A stretch of 64,000 nt of DNA from Actinoplanes nipponensis (lineage in GTDB: Bacteria; Actinomycetota; Actinomycetes; Mycobacteriales; Micromonosporaceae): positions 81,723 to 145,722 of the forward strand of contig NZ_BOMQ01000045.1 in the NCBI RefSeq assembly GCF_016862275.1. Direction: 5' to 3'. The translations under genes and the position numbers were made by a program. Below, piece by piece: positions 43,358 through 51,670 of this stretch. Below the pieces are notes generated by a model, which saw nothing but the letters and a program-made list of their open reading frames with translations, was not told where the DNA came from and made no database searches. The first letter of the stretch is position 1, and every line of letters starts with the position of its first letter.

Positions 43358-43475
43358 TGGAGAAGCTTAACGACACCCGATGACGGACACAACGGGTGGA
43401 GTGCCTCAGTTGCCGGAAAGTTGCCGTCGATCGTCATCGGACCGTGACCAGGCGCGTACGTCGTGTCCCGCGTGA

Positions 43476-43495
43476 GCAAAAAGGACATAACGCTA
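43476..43495 (+). promoter_or_regulatory. Copy B of the recurrent 20-bp motif, upstream of the matAB-like pair
   Basis: The plus strand reads GCAAAAAGGACATAACGCTA, 17 of 20 identical to the copy at 26972. TATATT follows at once (43494-43499), and the AT-rich DNA continues for 30 bp. It points toward the matAB-like genes starting 280 bp downstream. It may be their promoter or activator site; alternatively, read leftward, it could serve the structured element at 43308. Confidence 0.4.
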
Positions 43496-43777
43496 TATTG
43501 GTTTTAATGCCGCTTATTGCTTGGCGAATGCCATTCGGATAAAGGCGTGTCCGACAGTCGTCAATGCGACAACAATTCGTCGGCGGAAACGGCGTAACCT
43601 TTGCCCTCGACGGCACGGGGCGCAGGTCAGCGACGGCTCGAGAATTGCCGAGCACACCGTGGCCGGCAGGTCAAACGTGAGCGATCACCGTTTCGGCTGA
43701 TTCCGGTCCCACCTTCGGTGGTCATCAGATCCGGTGACGCCCGACAAGATCGCCGTGGATGTTCTTAAGCTCGCCGC

Positions 43778-44662
43778 GTGACATTGCCGGAGCCCCAAAA
43801 CCCGCCAATCGCCGACGTCGACGTGCCTGACACCGAGGTGATCGTCGTCGCGCATCCCTCGCCGGTGTTCGTCGACTCGACCGGCCGCCGCAGCCGCCTG
43901 CTGCGCCGGGTCGCGTACGGCTTCGGCGCCCTCTGCATGGTCTACGGGGGACTCGTCAGCGTCAGCCTGGCCGGCGGACCGGTCAGCTCGAGCGCCGTGC
44001 TGCCCCTGCCGGACCTCGCGGACGGCCGCGACACCGAGGACGACCTCGTCGTGGCCCGGCCGAGCCCGATCCCCGAGCCGGTCGCCACCCGGACCGGCAG
44101 CCGGCCCGTCCTGGAGGTCTTCCCCAAGCGCGGCGCGCCGGTCACCCGACCCCGCGACGACCGGGCCGTCACGCGCACCACCGCGGGGCCCCGGCCGGCC
44201 CGCACCCCGGCGCCACGGGCCACGACGAGGAAGCCCTCGGTGTCACCGACCCCGGCCAAGCCGCTCGAGTCGTCGACCACCAGGCCCACGACGCCGGACG
44301 GCAGCGCCAGCCCCAGCCAGACGACCGTGCCGGTGCCGCCCGCACCGCCCGGCGTCCCGGGCACGGGCGGCCAGGCGGGCGGCGGCGCCACCGGCGGCAC
44401 CACGACCAGCGGCAGCACGACCAGCGGCGGCACGACCGGTAGCGGCACGACCGGTAGCGGCACGACCGGTGGCGGCAGCGGCGGGCAGGGCGGCGGCTCG
44501 GCCGACGAGGCGCCGGACCAGCGGGACGACCCGGCGCCGCCGGCCCCACCGGCCGTCACCGTCCCGGTCAAGCCCGCCGCCACCACCGCGTCCCGACCCG
44601 CCGCCGACCCGGAGCCGCCGGCCGAGCCGGCGCCGGAACCCGCCGACGAGGCCGCTGCATGA
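43778..44662 (+). CDS. Membrane-anchored low-complexity extracellular protein, MatA-like position
   Basis: The product has 294 residues: a short cytoplasmic N terminus (about 45), one hydrophobic helix (VAYGFGALCMVYGGLVSVSL) and a long extracellular tail. The tail is rich in Pro, Thr, Ser and Gly, including GTTGSGTTGSGTTGGGSGG, and ends in acidic Pro/Glu repeats. GTG 43778. Its stop overlaps the start of the deacetylase-synthase gene (ATGA), so the two are coupled. By position it corresponds to the first gene of a matAB-like pair. It has no recognised domain and may be a scaffold or accessory for polymer export. The tail is a good candidate for O-mannosylation. Confidence 0.8.
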   Translation: MTLPEPQNPPIADVDVPDTEVIVVAHPSPVFVDSTGRRSRLLRRVAYGFGALCMVYGGLVSVSLAGGPVSSSAVLPLPDLADGRDTEDDLVVARPSPIPEPVATRTGSRPVLEVFPKRGAPVTRPRDDRAVTRTTAGPRPARTPAPRATTRKPSVSPTPAKPLESSTTRPTTPDGSASPSQTTVPVPPAPPGVPGTGGQAGGGATGGTTTSGSTTSGGTTGSGTTGSGTTGGGSGGQGGGSADEAPDQRDDPAPPAPPAVTVPVKPAATTASRPAADPEPPAEPAPEPADEAAA

Positions 44663-47097
44663 CCCGCCCGCCGGCCCGTCGCAACCGCAACCGCAGCCGC
44701 TCCCGGCGCCGCCTGCTGCCCCGCCCCCGGGTCCTGCTCGGCACCCTGCTGATCAGCCTGTTCCTCGGCGTCCTGGTGGTGCAGGCCTACATCAACGCCG
44801 AGTTCACCGGCGACCACCTCGAGTCCGAGGTCGGTGACCAGGCCGGCGTGCCGGCCGCGATCCGCGGCGGCGGGCCGATCATCAACACCACCGGCGGCCA
44901 GGAGAGCTCCACCCGGCTGCCCGCCCGCACCATCGCGCTGACCTTCGACGACGGCCCCGACCCCGAGTGGACGCCGAAGGTCCTCCAGGTGCTCCGGGAG
45001 AACGGCGCGCACGGCACGTTCTTCGTCGTCGGCTCCGAGGTCGCCCGCCACCCCGAGCTGACCCGGAAGATCACCGCGGACGGCAACGAGGTGGGCCTGC
45101 ACACGTTCACCCACCCGAACATGCAGCGGCTGGCGCCCTGGCGGCGCACCTTCGAGCTGTCACAGACCCAGGTCGCCATCGCGCGCGCCGCCGACGTGCA
45201 CACCAACCTGGTGCGGTTCCCGTACTCGTCCAAGCCGCAGGCCATCGACGAGGAGAACTGGAAGATCGTCAAGCAGGCCGGGCAGCAGGGCTACCTGGTC
45301 GTGGTCAACGACCTGGACAGCGAGGACTGGCAGCGGCCCGGCGTCGCGCAGATCCTCCGCAACGCCACCCCGCCCGGCGACACCTCCGCGGTCATCCTGT
45401 TCCACGACGCGGGCGGCGACCGCTCCCAGACCCTCGCGGCGCTGAAGGTCTTCATCCCGATGATGAAGGCGCGCGGCTACCGGTTCACCACGGTCACCGA
45501 GGGCCTCAACCTGTCCATCACGGACCAGGAGCGCGACGGCCGGACCGCGACGGTGCCGCTGCTGCCGGTCAACCCCGGGGCGAGCGGCACCGACCGGCTG
45601 CGCGGGACGGGCTTGCTGTGGACGGTACGGCTGGCCGACGGCCTGGTCTGGGCGCTGGCCGGGCTGTTCCTGGTGGTGGGGCTGCTGACCGTCGCGCGTA
45701 CGGTCCTGCTGCTGGTGCTGGCCACCCGACACGCCCGGCAGCGCCGCCGGCGCGGCTGGTCCTGGGGCCCGCCGGTCACCGAACCGGTCTCGATCATCGT
45801 GCCCGCCTACAACGAGAAGGCGGGCATCGAGGCCGCCGTCCGCTCGCTGGCCGGCGGCGACTACCCCGACATCGAGGTGGTGGTCGTCGACGACGGCTCC
45901 ACCGACGGCACCGCCGCGATCGTCGAACGGATGGCGCTGCCCAACGTGCGGGTCATCCGGGTGCCCAACGGCGGCAAGGCGAACGCCCTCAACACCGGGA
46001 TCGCGCTGGCCCGGCACGACATCATCGTCACCGTCGACGGCGACACCATCTTCGAGCCCGACTCGATCCGGATGCTGGTGCAGCCGTTCGCCAGCCCGGC
46101 GGTCGGCGCGGTGGCCGGCAACGTCAAGGTCGGCAACCGCCAGACGCTGGTCGCGGCCTGGCAGCACATCGAGTACGTGATCGGCTTCAACCTCGACCGC
46201 CGCCTGTACGAGGTGCTCAACTGCATGCCGACCGTGCCCGGCGCGATCGGCGCGTTCCGCCGCGCGGCGCTGGCCGAGGTGGGCGGGATCAGCGACGAGA
46301 CGCTGGCCGAGGACACCGACGTGACGATGGCGCTGTGCCGGGCCGGCTGGCGCGTGGTCTACGAGGAGCGGGCCCGGGCCTGGACCGAGGCGCCGGCGAC
46401 GCTCGAACAGCTGTACCGCCAGCGGTACCGGTGGAGCTACGGGACCATGCAGGCGATGTGGAAGCACCGCAAGGCGCTGACCGACTCCGGCGACTCGGGC
46501 CGCTTCGGCCGGGTCGGGCTGCCGTTCCTGGCCCTGTTCGGGGTGGCGCTGCCGCTGCTGGCCCCCGTCGTCGACATCATGCTGCTGTACGGGCTGGTGT
46601 TCTGGGAGCTGAGCGCGACGATGATCGCGTGGGGCCTGATGCTGGCCCTGCAGCTGTTCACCGCGGCCGTGGCGTTCCGCTTCGACCACGAGTCGCTACG
46701 CCCGCTGTGGCGCCTGCCGCTGCAGCAGTTCGCGTACCGGCAGCTGATGTACCTGGTCCTGATCCAGTCCGCGGTGACCGCCATGACCGGCGCCCGGCTG
46801 CGCTGGCACAAACTGCACCGCGCCGGGCTCACCGGCGCGCGCGACCTGACCGCGGAGGCCCCGATGATTCCCTCGACCCCACCCGGCGTACCCGGCCAGA
46901 GCGTCGCGCCGGCCGTCGACACCTGGCCGCCGGTGCTGGGCCGGCTGAGCGGGCCCGGGCACCCCGCGGCGGGCCGGGCCACGGCCCGCCCGCCGGTGCC
47001 GGCCCAGGCGCCGCCGCCGGACGAGACCCACGACCTGCCGTCAGCCGGCTCGCCCCCGGGCGGCGGTTCCGGCCCCGTGGTTACCCGCGGGGCATGA
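44659..47097 (+). CDS. Bifunctional polysaccharide deacetylase/processive GT2 glycosyltransferase (MatB/PNAG-synthase-like)
   Basis: This 812-residue membrane protein fuses an extracellular NodB deacetylase to a cytoplasmic synthase. After a signal-anchor (VLLGTLLISLFLGVLVVQAY), the NodB domain (about 90-290) has TFDDGPD (Asp97, Asp98), the zinc pair His148 and His152 in HTFTHP, RFPYS and LFHD. A second membrane segment near 335 leads to a GT2 domain with VSIIVPAYNE, VVDDGSTDGT, TVDGDT, EDTDV and QRYRW, the processive-synthase signature. Further C-terminal helices follow, then a disordered Pro-rich tail. This layout matches the Streptomyces MatB type, linked to poly-beta-1,6-GlcNAc and pellet formation. 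The polymer here is inferred. Confidence 0.92.
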   Translation: MTRPPARRNRNRSRSRRRLLPRPRVLLGTLLISLFLGVLVVQAYINAEFTGDHLESEVGDQAGVPAAIRGGGPIINTTGGQESSTRLPARTIALTFDDGPDPEWTPKVLQVLRENGAHGTFFVVGSEVARHPELTRKITADGNEVGLHTFTHPNMQRLAPWRRTFELSQTQVAIARAADVHTNLVRFPYSSKPQAIDEENWKIVKQAGQQGYLVVVNDLDSEDWQRPGVAQILRNATPPGDTSAVILFHDAGGDRSQTLAALKVFIPMMKARGYRFTTVTEGLNLSITDQERDGRTATVPLLPVNPGASGTDRLRGTGLLWTVRLADGLVWALAGLFLVVGLLTVARTVLLLVLATRHARQRRRRGWSWGPPVTEPVSIIVPAYNEKAGIEAAVRSLAGGDYPDIEVVVVDDGSTDGTAAIVERMALPNVRVIRVPNGGKANALNTGIALARHDIIVTVDGDTIFEPDSIRMLVQPFASPAVGAVAGNVKVGNRQTLVAAWQHIEYVIGFNLDRRLYEVLNCMPTVPGAIGAFRRAALAEVGGISDETLAEDTDVTMALCRAGWRVVYEERARAWTEAPATLEQLYRQRYRWSYGTMQAMWKHRKALTDSGDSGRFGRVGLPFLALFGVALPLLAPVVDIMLLYGLVFWELSATMIAWGLMLALQLFTAAVAFRFDHESLRPLWRLPLQQFAYRQLMYLVLIQSAVTAMTGARLRWHKLHRAGLTGARDLTAEAPMIPSTPPGVPGQSVAPAVDTWPPVLGRLSGPGHPAAGRATARPPVPAQAPPPDETHDLPSAGSPPGGGSGPVVTRGA

Positions 47098-47103
47098 GAA
47101 AAA

Positions 47104-47150
47104 GGGGTCCCGCACCCGCCCGAACTGCAGCCGGGCGGGTGCGGGACCCC
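47104..47150. terminator. Perfect 19-bp bidirectional terminator
   Basis: The arms 47104-47122 and 47132-47150 are exact complements, beginning GGGGTCCCGC, with a 9-base loop. An A run (AAAAA) precedes it, which becomes a T run for the leftward strand. It separates the rightward synthase gene from the leftward GAF-kinase gene. Confidence 0.88.
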
Positions 47151-47195
47151 CGTCGTTCCGTCCGGGCGCCGCCCGCGCCCGGGTGGCGTCTCCGC

Positions 47196-48419
47196 TCAGG
47201 TGGCGACCAGCTCGCGTTCGGCGAACGGGAACACGACGTGCAGGGACGTGCCGTCGCCCGGGCGGTCGGAGAGCGCCACCGTCGCGTGGTGGGCGTCAAG
47301 AACCCGTTTGGCGACGGCGAGGCCCTGGTCCGGGCCGTGGATGACGGTCGGGTTGGCGATCGCGCCGTAGTACAGGTGCGGGAACAGGTCGGGGCGCATC
47401 CCGTCCGGCATGTCCATGTCGTCGAGCCGGACCGTCGGGCCGGACTCGATGTCGGTGCCGACCCGGACCCGGCCGCCGGCCGGCGTGTACTTCACGGCCG
47501 CGAACAGCAGGTGCATGAGGACCTGCTCCAGCCGTACGGGATCAGCGATGATCGGCAGCGACGGCCCGCCGGCCTGGTTGAGGATCCAGATCTGCTTGGT
47601 GGCCGCGATCGGCCGGACCGCCTCCACCGCGCGCTGGGTCAGCCGGGTCAGGTCGATCTGGCGCATGTGCAGGCTGTCCGCCCCGCTCCCGACCTCCGAC
47701 ATGGAGCCGAGGTGCTCCAGCAGGTCGCGGAACCCGCGAACGTGCGCGGCGGTGGCCCGGCCGACCAGATCGGCCAGCTCCGCGTCGTGGTGGCCGGTGT
47801 TGCCGAGGTCCGCCAGGTACGACTTCATCAGCCGCAGCGGCGCCCGCAGCTCCCCGCCGACCAGCCCGGCCAGCTCGTCCTTGCGGCGCTCCAGCTCCTG
47901 CAGGCGGGCGGTGGTGTTGGCCAGCGCGCTCGCGTACCGGCGCAGCTCGAGCTGGGAGGTGACCTGCCGGGCCAGCGCCCGCAGCGCCTGCACCTGCTCG
48001 ACGTCGAGCCGGCGCGGCCGGGAGTCCATGACGCAGAGCGTGCCGAGCGCGAACCCGTCGCTCGTGATCAGCGGCGCCCCCGCGTAGAACCGGATCCCCC
48101 GCTGCGACCCGACCGCCGGGTGGTCGGCGAACCGCGGATCCGCACTGGCGTCGGGCACGACCAGCACATCCTTGCCGAGGATGGCGTGCCCGCAGAACGA
48201 CAGGTCGCGCGGGGTCTCAGTGAGATCGGTGCCGATGCTGGCCTTGAACCACTGGCGGTCGATATCGATGAGGCCGACCAGCGCCAGCGGCACGTCGCAG
48301 ACGGTCGAGGCGAGCTTGACGATGTCGTCGAAGTCGGCCTCGGGCTCGGTGTCGAGCACGTGCAGTTCGTAGAGGGCGGCAAGCCGGTCGGCTTCGTTGC
48401 TGGGCAGGGGTGCGGGCAT
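47196..48419 (-). CDS. GAF domain protein with degenerate histidine-kinase module
   Basis: This soluble 407-residue protein has a GAF domain (about 20-155; DFDDIVKLAS, LSFCGHAI, GFALGTLCVMD), a helical connector and a histidine-kinase-like C terminus. The H-box reads LVGGELRAPL (186-195), with Gly189 where the phospho-acceptor His should be. The N-box HLLFAAVKYTP has Ala307 in place of the Mg-binding Asn, and the G1 box DDMDMP lacks both glycines. Only the G2-like DQGLAVAKRVLDAH is preserved. It is therefore probably a catalytically dead sensor or scaffold. ATG 48419 is certain from AGGAGGTGA 5 bases upstream. It has no neighbouring response regulator. Confidence 0.87.
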   Translation of the reverse strand: MPAPLPSNEADRLAALYELHVLDTEPEADFDDIVKLASTVCDVPLALVGLIDIDRQWFKASIGTDLTETPRDLSFCGHAILGKDVLVVPDASADPRFADHPAVGSQRGIRFYAGAPLITSDGFALGTLCVMDSRPRRLDVEQVQALRALARQVTSQLELRRYASALANTTARLQELERRKDELAGLVGGELRAPLRLMKSYLADLGNTGHHDAELADLVGRATAAHVRGFRDLLEHLGSMSEVGSGADSLHMRQIDLTRLTQRAVEAVRPIAATKQIWILNQAGGPSLPIIADPVRLEQVLMHLLFAAVKYTPAGGRVRVGTDIESGPTVRLDDMDMPDGMRPDLFPHLYYGAIANPTVIHGPDQGLAVAKRVLDAHHATVALSDRPGDGTSLHVVFPFAERELVAT

Positions 48420-48786
48420 GACTGTCACCTCCTGGAGACACTCCAGGAATACCACCCGAAAGTAGCGATGCGCCCTTTTTGCCAGCTTCCGCCCTGGCCA
48501 GAGCGGGCGGGCCGGTCACGCCGAGCTGCTCGTCGGACCGCGGACCGCACTCCGGGCAGCGCCAGACCGCGCCGCCGTGCGCAGCGCCCGGCGTTTGCGG
48601 CCGCCCGTCGCCGGTCCGGGCCGGCAATAGGGCCGCCAGACCGCAGCCCGAGCATCGCGCCCGGCGCCCACGCCTCACCGCCCAGCCCCCGCCAACTCCG
48701 GCCCCGCCCGCAACCGGCGCCCGCAACCGCCCCGGCCCCGCCGGACAGCGCTCGGAGCAGAGCCCGGCCCCCGCGCCCGCCAGCCG
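48420..48786. other. 367-bp gap without a clear gene; possible relic of a small zinc-ribbon ORF
   Basis: The GAF-kinase ribosome site lies at its left end. On the minus strand one frame (about 48726 to 48530) reads ARCSGCGLAALLPARTGDG followed by AVWRCPECG, which looks like a small zinc ribbon (CxxC...CxxC). The frame has no stop until it is well inside the GAF gene and no good start. It is either a decayed gene or chance. Nothing else was seen. Confidence 0.4.
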
Positions 48787-49152
48787 TCAGGCCGGCCGGT
48801 GGCAGACCGCCTCGATGTTGTTGCCGTCGGCGTCGAAGGCGAACGCCCCGTAGTAGTTCTCGTGATACTGCGGCCGCAGGCCCGGCGGCCCGTTGTCGAC
48901 CCCGCCGGAATGCAGCGCCGCGGCGTGGAACGCGTCGACCGCGGCCCGGTCGGGCGCGGAGAAGGCGACGTGCACGCGGTGTGACGGCTCCCGCAGCGCC
49001 AGCCAGAAGAACAGCCGGCCCTCGTCGTCGCCGAAGCCGACCATCTCGGGCTCCTGCACCAGGACCTTGACCCCGAGCGGACGCAGGGCGTTCTCGTAGA
49101 AGTGCCGGCTCTCATCGAGGTGGTGCACCCCGAGGACAACATGGTCGATCAT
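48787..49152 (-). CDS. VOC family (glyoxalase/bleomycin-resistance fold) protein
   Basis: This single-module 121-residue protein has the paired beta-alpha-beta-beta-beta pattern. It starts MIDHVVLGVHHLDESRHFYE and ends YYGAFAFDADGNNIEAVCH, with metal-ligand-type His and Glu at the usual strand positions (His4, His59 and Glu near 115). Such proteins may be dioxygenases, isomerases or drug-binding proteins; none can be selected. ATG 49152 with AGGGGC upstream. It stands alone between two gaps. Confidence 0.85.
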   Translation of the reverse strand: MIDHVVLGVHHLDESRHFYENALRPLGVKVLVQEPEMVGFGDDEGRLFFWLALREPSHRVHVAFSAPDRAAVDAFHAAALHSGGVDNGPPGLRPQYHENYYGAFAFDADGNNIEAVCHRPA

Positions 49153-49229
49153 GGTCAGCCCCTCTCCCAGCCCATGTAGACCGTATCCCCGGGGTACGAC
49201 ATTCTTTGATCTCGTGCGCCGAGCGGCCG

Positions 49230-49991
49230 TCAGTATGCGCCGAGCAGAGCAGCGGCGTGACTGACCTGCACGGTGTGGGTCACGCAGTCATCACCGTCGA
49301 TCATGTGCAGCAGGAAGCCGGTGGGCTCGGCCAGGTAGCCGGGCGGCGCCTCCGAGTTGAGCAGCAGGCCGGTCTGCCGCCACAGGCTGGGCGCGACGGT
49401 CAGCACGGTGCCGGCGAAGGACGCGGTGACGGGCCGGTGCACGTGCCCGGCCATCACCCGGGCGACGTGCGGATGCGCGGCGACGACCTCCCGCAACGCC
49501 GCGCCGTCGAGCAACCGCATGCCGTCGAGGAACGGGATGCCGACCGGCATCGGCGGATGATGCAGGCCCAACAGGGCGGGTACGTCCGGCCGGCGCCGCA
49601 GCACCTGGTCCAGCCAGGAGAGTTGCGCGGCGCCGAGGCGGCCGGCGGGCGATCCCTCCACCAGCGAGTCCAGCGCGACCAGGGTGAAGCCGGGATATTC
49701 GACCGCGTAGTGCGCCTCGCCGCCGAAGACCTCGAGCATCGGCCGGCGGCAGTCGTGGTTGCCGGTCATCAGGTGCAGCGGCAGCGGGAAGTCGCCGATG
49801 ATCTCGCGCAGCGCGGTGTACTCGTCGGGCCGGCCGTGGTCGGTGAGGTCCCCGGTGATGACGACACAGTCGGGCCGGGGATCGAGCCCCAGCACGCGGG
49901 CCAGGGCCAGCTGCAGTCCGGCGGCGGGCCCGGCCCCGAGCGGCCCGGTGGTGATGTGCGAGTCGCTGAGCTGAGCGATGAAGGTCGTCAT
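49230..49991 (-). CDS. Metallophosphoesterase, CpdA-like 3',5'-cyclic-nucleotide phosphodiesterase
   Basis: This calcineurin-fold phosphoesterase of 253 residues has the full metal-binding set: AQLSDSHI, ITGDLTDHG, TGNHD, LGLHHPP and AGHVHRP. This matches class III cAMP phosphodiesterases such as CpdA and mycobacterial Rv0805. The substrate could be cyclic nucleotides or other phosphoesters. ATG 49991 starts a normal-length protein. No cyclase is adjacent. Confidence 0.9.
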   Translation of the reverse strand: MTTFIAQLSDSHITTGPLGAGPAAGLQLALARVLGLDPRPDCVVITGDLTDHGRPDEYTALREIIGDFPLPLHLMTGNHDCRRPMLEVFGGEAHYAVEYPGFTLVALDSLVEGSPAGRLGAAQLSWLDQVLRRRPDVPALLGLHHPPMPVGIPFLDGMRLLDGAALREVVAAHPHVARVMAGHVHRPVTASFAGTVLTVAPSLWRQTGLLLNSEAPPGYLAEPTGFLLHMIDGDDCVTHTVQVSHAAALLGAY

Positions 49992-50069
49992 GCGCTCATG
50001 ATCCAGCGCGGCACCGGCCGGGCAACCGAACGGTCGTAACCCCTACACCGTCGGAAAACGGACGGGCGG

Positions 50070-50459
50070 TCAGGCGCTCGTATCGACGTACAGGCAGAAC
50101 GGGTGACCGGCCGGATCGAGCATCACCCGTACCGTGTCCTGGGGCTGAAAGGCCGCCTCGGTCGCGCCCGCCGCGACCGCCGCGGCCACCGCGGGCGCCA
50201 GGCGCGGCACCTCGATGTCGAGGTGCATCTGCATCTGCTGGGCCCCCGGCTCGTTGGGCCAGGTCGGCGGCACGTAGTCGGCGGACCGTTGAAAGGCGAG
50301 GTATTCGACGTGGCTGCCCATGGGCGCCACCCCGACGAAGTCCGGCTCCTCCTTGACGATCTGCCACTCCATCAGCGCGGCGTAGAACTGGGCGAGCGCG
50401 AGCGGATCGGAGGTCTCGAGCACCACGCCCCAGAAATGCGATGAGTTCCGTCCCAGCAT
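50070..50459 (-). CDS. VOC family protein
   Basis: This 129-residue glyoxalase-fold protein starts SHFWGVVLETSDPLALAQFY and ends VMLDPAGHPFCLYVDTS, the typical first and last strands of VOC modules, with MQMHLDIEV at the middle. It is similar in type but not closely in sequence to the VOC protein at 48787. ATG 50459. Function is not assignable. Confidence 0.85.
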   Translation of the reverse strand: MLGRNSSHFWGVVLETSDPLALAQFYAALMEWQIVKEEPDFVGVAPMGSHVEYLAFQRSADYVPPTWPNEPGAQQMQMHLDIEVPRLAPAVAAAVAAGATEAAFQPQDTVRVMLDPAGHPFCLYVDTSA

Positions 50460-50514
50460 CCGTGCAGTGTGCCACCGCCCCGGCCCGGCGCGCGGTACCC
50501 GCCCGGCGGTGCGT

Positions 50515-51072
50515 TCACCGGCGCCGCAGATGCCGCGGCCGGACCGCCCGGATGTCGCGCCACGACCCGCGGGGCCCGTCCTCGCCGGGGCCGAAGCGCC
50601 ATTGGTGACTGCCGGCCACGGCGATCACCAGGGCGAAACCGGCTCCGATGCCGACGGTGCCGGTCCCCGCGGCCAGCCAGAGGCCGGTCGATGTGCCGAT
50701 GAGCTCGGTGTCCTGCACCGAGAAGGTGGTGGGGTCGGTGACCTCGGCGCAGAGCGGCACGTCCAGGCCGGCGCGCGGTCGCGGTCCGGAGTAGTGCAGA
50801 CGGGCGACGTACGACTCGGCGCCGACGACGTACGAGACGGTCGCCGAGCGGCCCGGCTTGAGCCAGCTCAGGGAACTGACCGCCAGGATCCGCGCGGAGA
50901 CGCAGACGCCGTGTCGTTGCAGCCGGTCCGCCGTCCGGGTGGTGGCGACGGTGATCCAGAGGCCGGCCAGCAGGAGCAGCAGGCCCCCGAGCAGGAGAGC
51001 CACCTCGACGGGGCCGAAGCGCAGGGCCCGGCCCAGCGCGAACCGGGGTGCCGGGGCCGATCGCCGTGCCAC
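50515..51072 (-). CDS. DUF3592-like membrane protein
   Basis: This 185-residue protein has two transmembrane helices (VALLLGGLLLLLAGLWITVA and TGLWLAAGTGTVGIGAGFAL) flanking an extracytoplasmic beta domain of about 75 residues (VCVSARILAVSSLSWLKPG, ATVSYVVGAESYVARLHYSG). This plan is like DUF3592 proteins of unknown role. GTG 51072 is preferred: CGGAGG lies 6 bases upstream. Alternative starts at 51096 (TTG) or 51075 add only a few basic residues. It stands alone in a leftward run. Confidence 0.75.
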   Translation of the reverse strand: MARRSAPAPRFALGRALRFGPVEVALLLGGLLLLLAGLWITVATTRTADRLQRHGVCVSARILAVSSLSWLKPGRSATVSYVVGAESYVARLHYSGPRPRAGLDVPLCAEVTDPTTFSVQDTELIGTSTGLWLAAGTGTVGIGAGFALVIAVAGSHQWRFGPGEDGPRGSWRDIRAVRPRHLRRR

Positions 51073-51102
51073 CACGCGCCTCCGAGAGAGGGTCAACCCC
51101 CA

Positions 51103-51366
51103 TCATCGGACGCGGCGGGCGGGGGTGCGGCCGGTTCCAGCATTCCGGCGGTCTCCGGCCCGAGCGCATGCAGGTACGGCCACCCGGGGGTTCCGGCCGG
51201 TGGCGATCCCGCTCAGGCGCACCTCGAGGAACGGCTGGCAGGCGAGCCACACGCGGCCGTACACCGTGCCCCATTCGGCCAGGAAGTCGGCTCGGTCGAT
51301 GTAGCCCTTGGCCACGTACATGCCGGCGACGTCGAGCATCGCGATCGCGCGATTGACCCAGCCGCC
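51103..51366 (-). pseudogene. Remnant of a DUF4760-like gene (truncated at the 5' end)
   Basis: Codons here have strongly coding third positions and give WVNRAIAMLDVAGMYVAKG, YIDRADFLAEWGTVYGRVWL and ACQPFLEVRLSGIATGRNPR, then lose quality before a TGA at 51103. This looks like the C-terminal helical part of an actinobacterial protein of 150 or more residues. No start codon with a ribosome site precedes it. It begins directly after the GNAT stop codon, so the 5' part seems to have been deleted or replaced. A short expressed protein starting at the internal ATG cannot be excluded. Confidence 0.5.
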
Positions 51367-51367
51367 T

Positions 51368-51670
51368 CTATTTGATCTTGCGCGTGGAGCGGGCCACGAG
51401 GTTCTCGTACTCGGGGTGCCGGTCCAGCCATCCACTCAGGAAGGGGCAGATGGGCACGACCGTCCGGCCCTTGCCGCGGGCGTCCTCCATGGCCGCCCGG
51501 GCCAGGGCCGATCCCACGCCCCGGCCCTCGAACTCCGGCTCGACCTTGGTGTGGGTGTAGGCGATGATCGTGCCGGTCAGCTGGTAGGTCAGCACGCCGG
51601 CCAAGGCGTTCGTCTCGTCGTGCGCCTCGAGACGGTCGCGCTCGGGCGCGTCGGTCACCGTGAACGTCAT
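51368..51670 (-). CDS. Small GNAT-like N-acetyltransferase (YjdJ type)
   Basis: This 100-residue protein has a compact GCN5-related fold. The acetyl-CoA loop is EFEGRGVGSALARAAMEDAR (Q/RxxGxG/A form), followed by GRTVVPICPFLSGWLDRHPE, the signature of the YjdJ/DUF-type subgroup. A preceding strand reads LAGVLTYQLTGTIIAYTHT. The start ATG 51670 (MTFTVTDAPE) is more likely than 51688. The downstream stop borders the gene remnant. Acceptor substrate unknown. Confidence 0.85.
   Translation of the reverse strand: MTFTVTDAPERDRLEAHDETNALAGVLTYQLTGTIIAYTHTKVEPEFEGRGVGSALARAAMEDARGKGRTVVPICPFLSGWLDRHPEYENLVARSTRKIK

Noticed and set aside
44967..49070. Very long open frame of over 1300 codons on the plus strand
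   Set aside because: It is out of frame with the deacetylase-synthase gene and antisense to the GAF and VOC genes. Its translation is Arg/Pro/Ala/Gly-rich with no domain, the usual artefact of GC-rich third positions.
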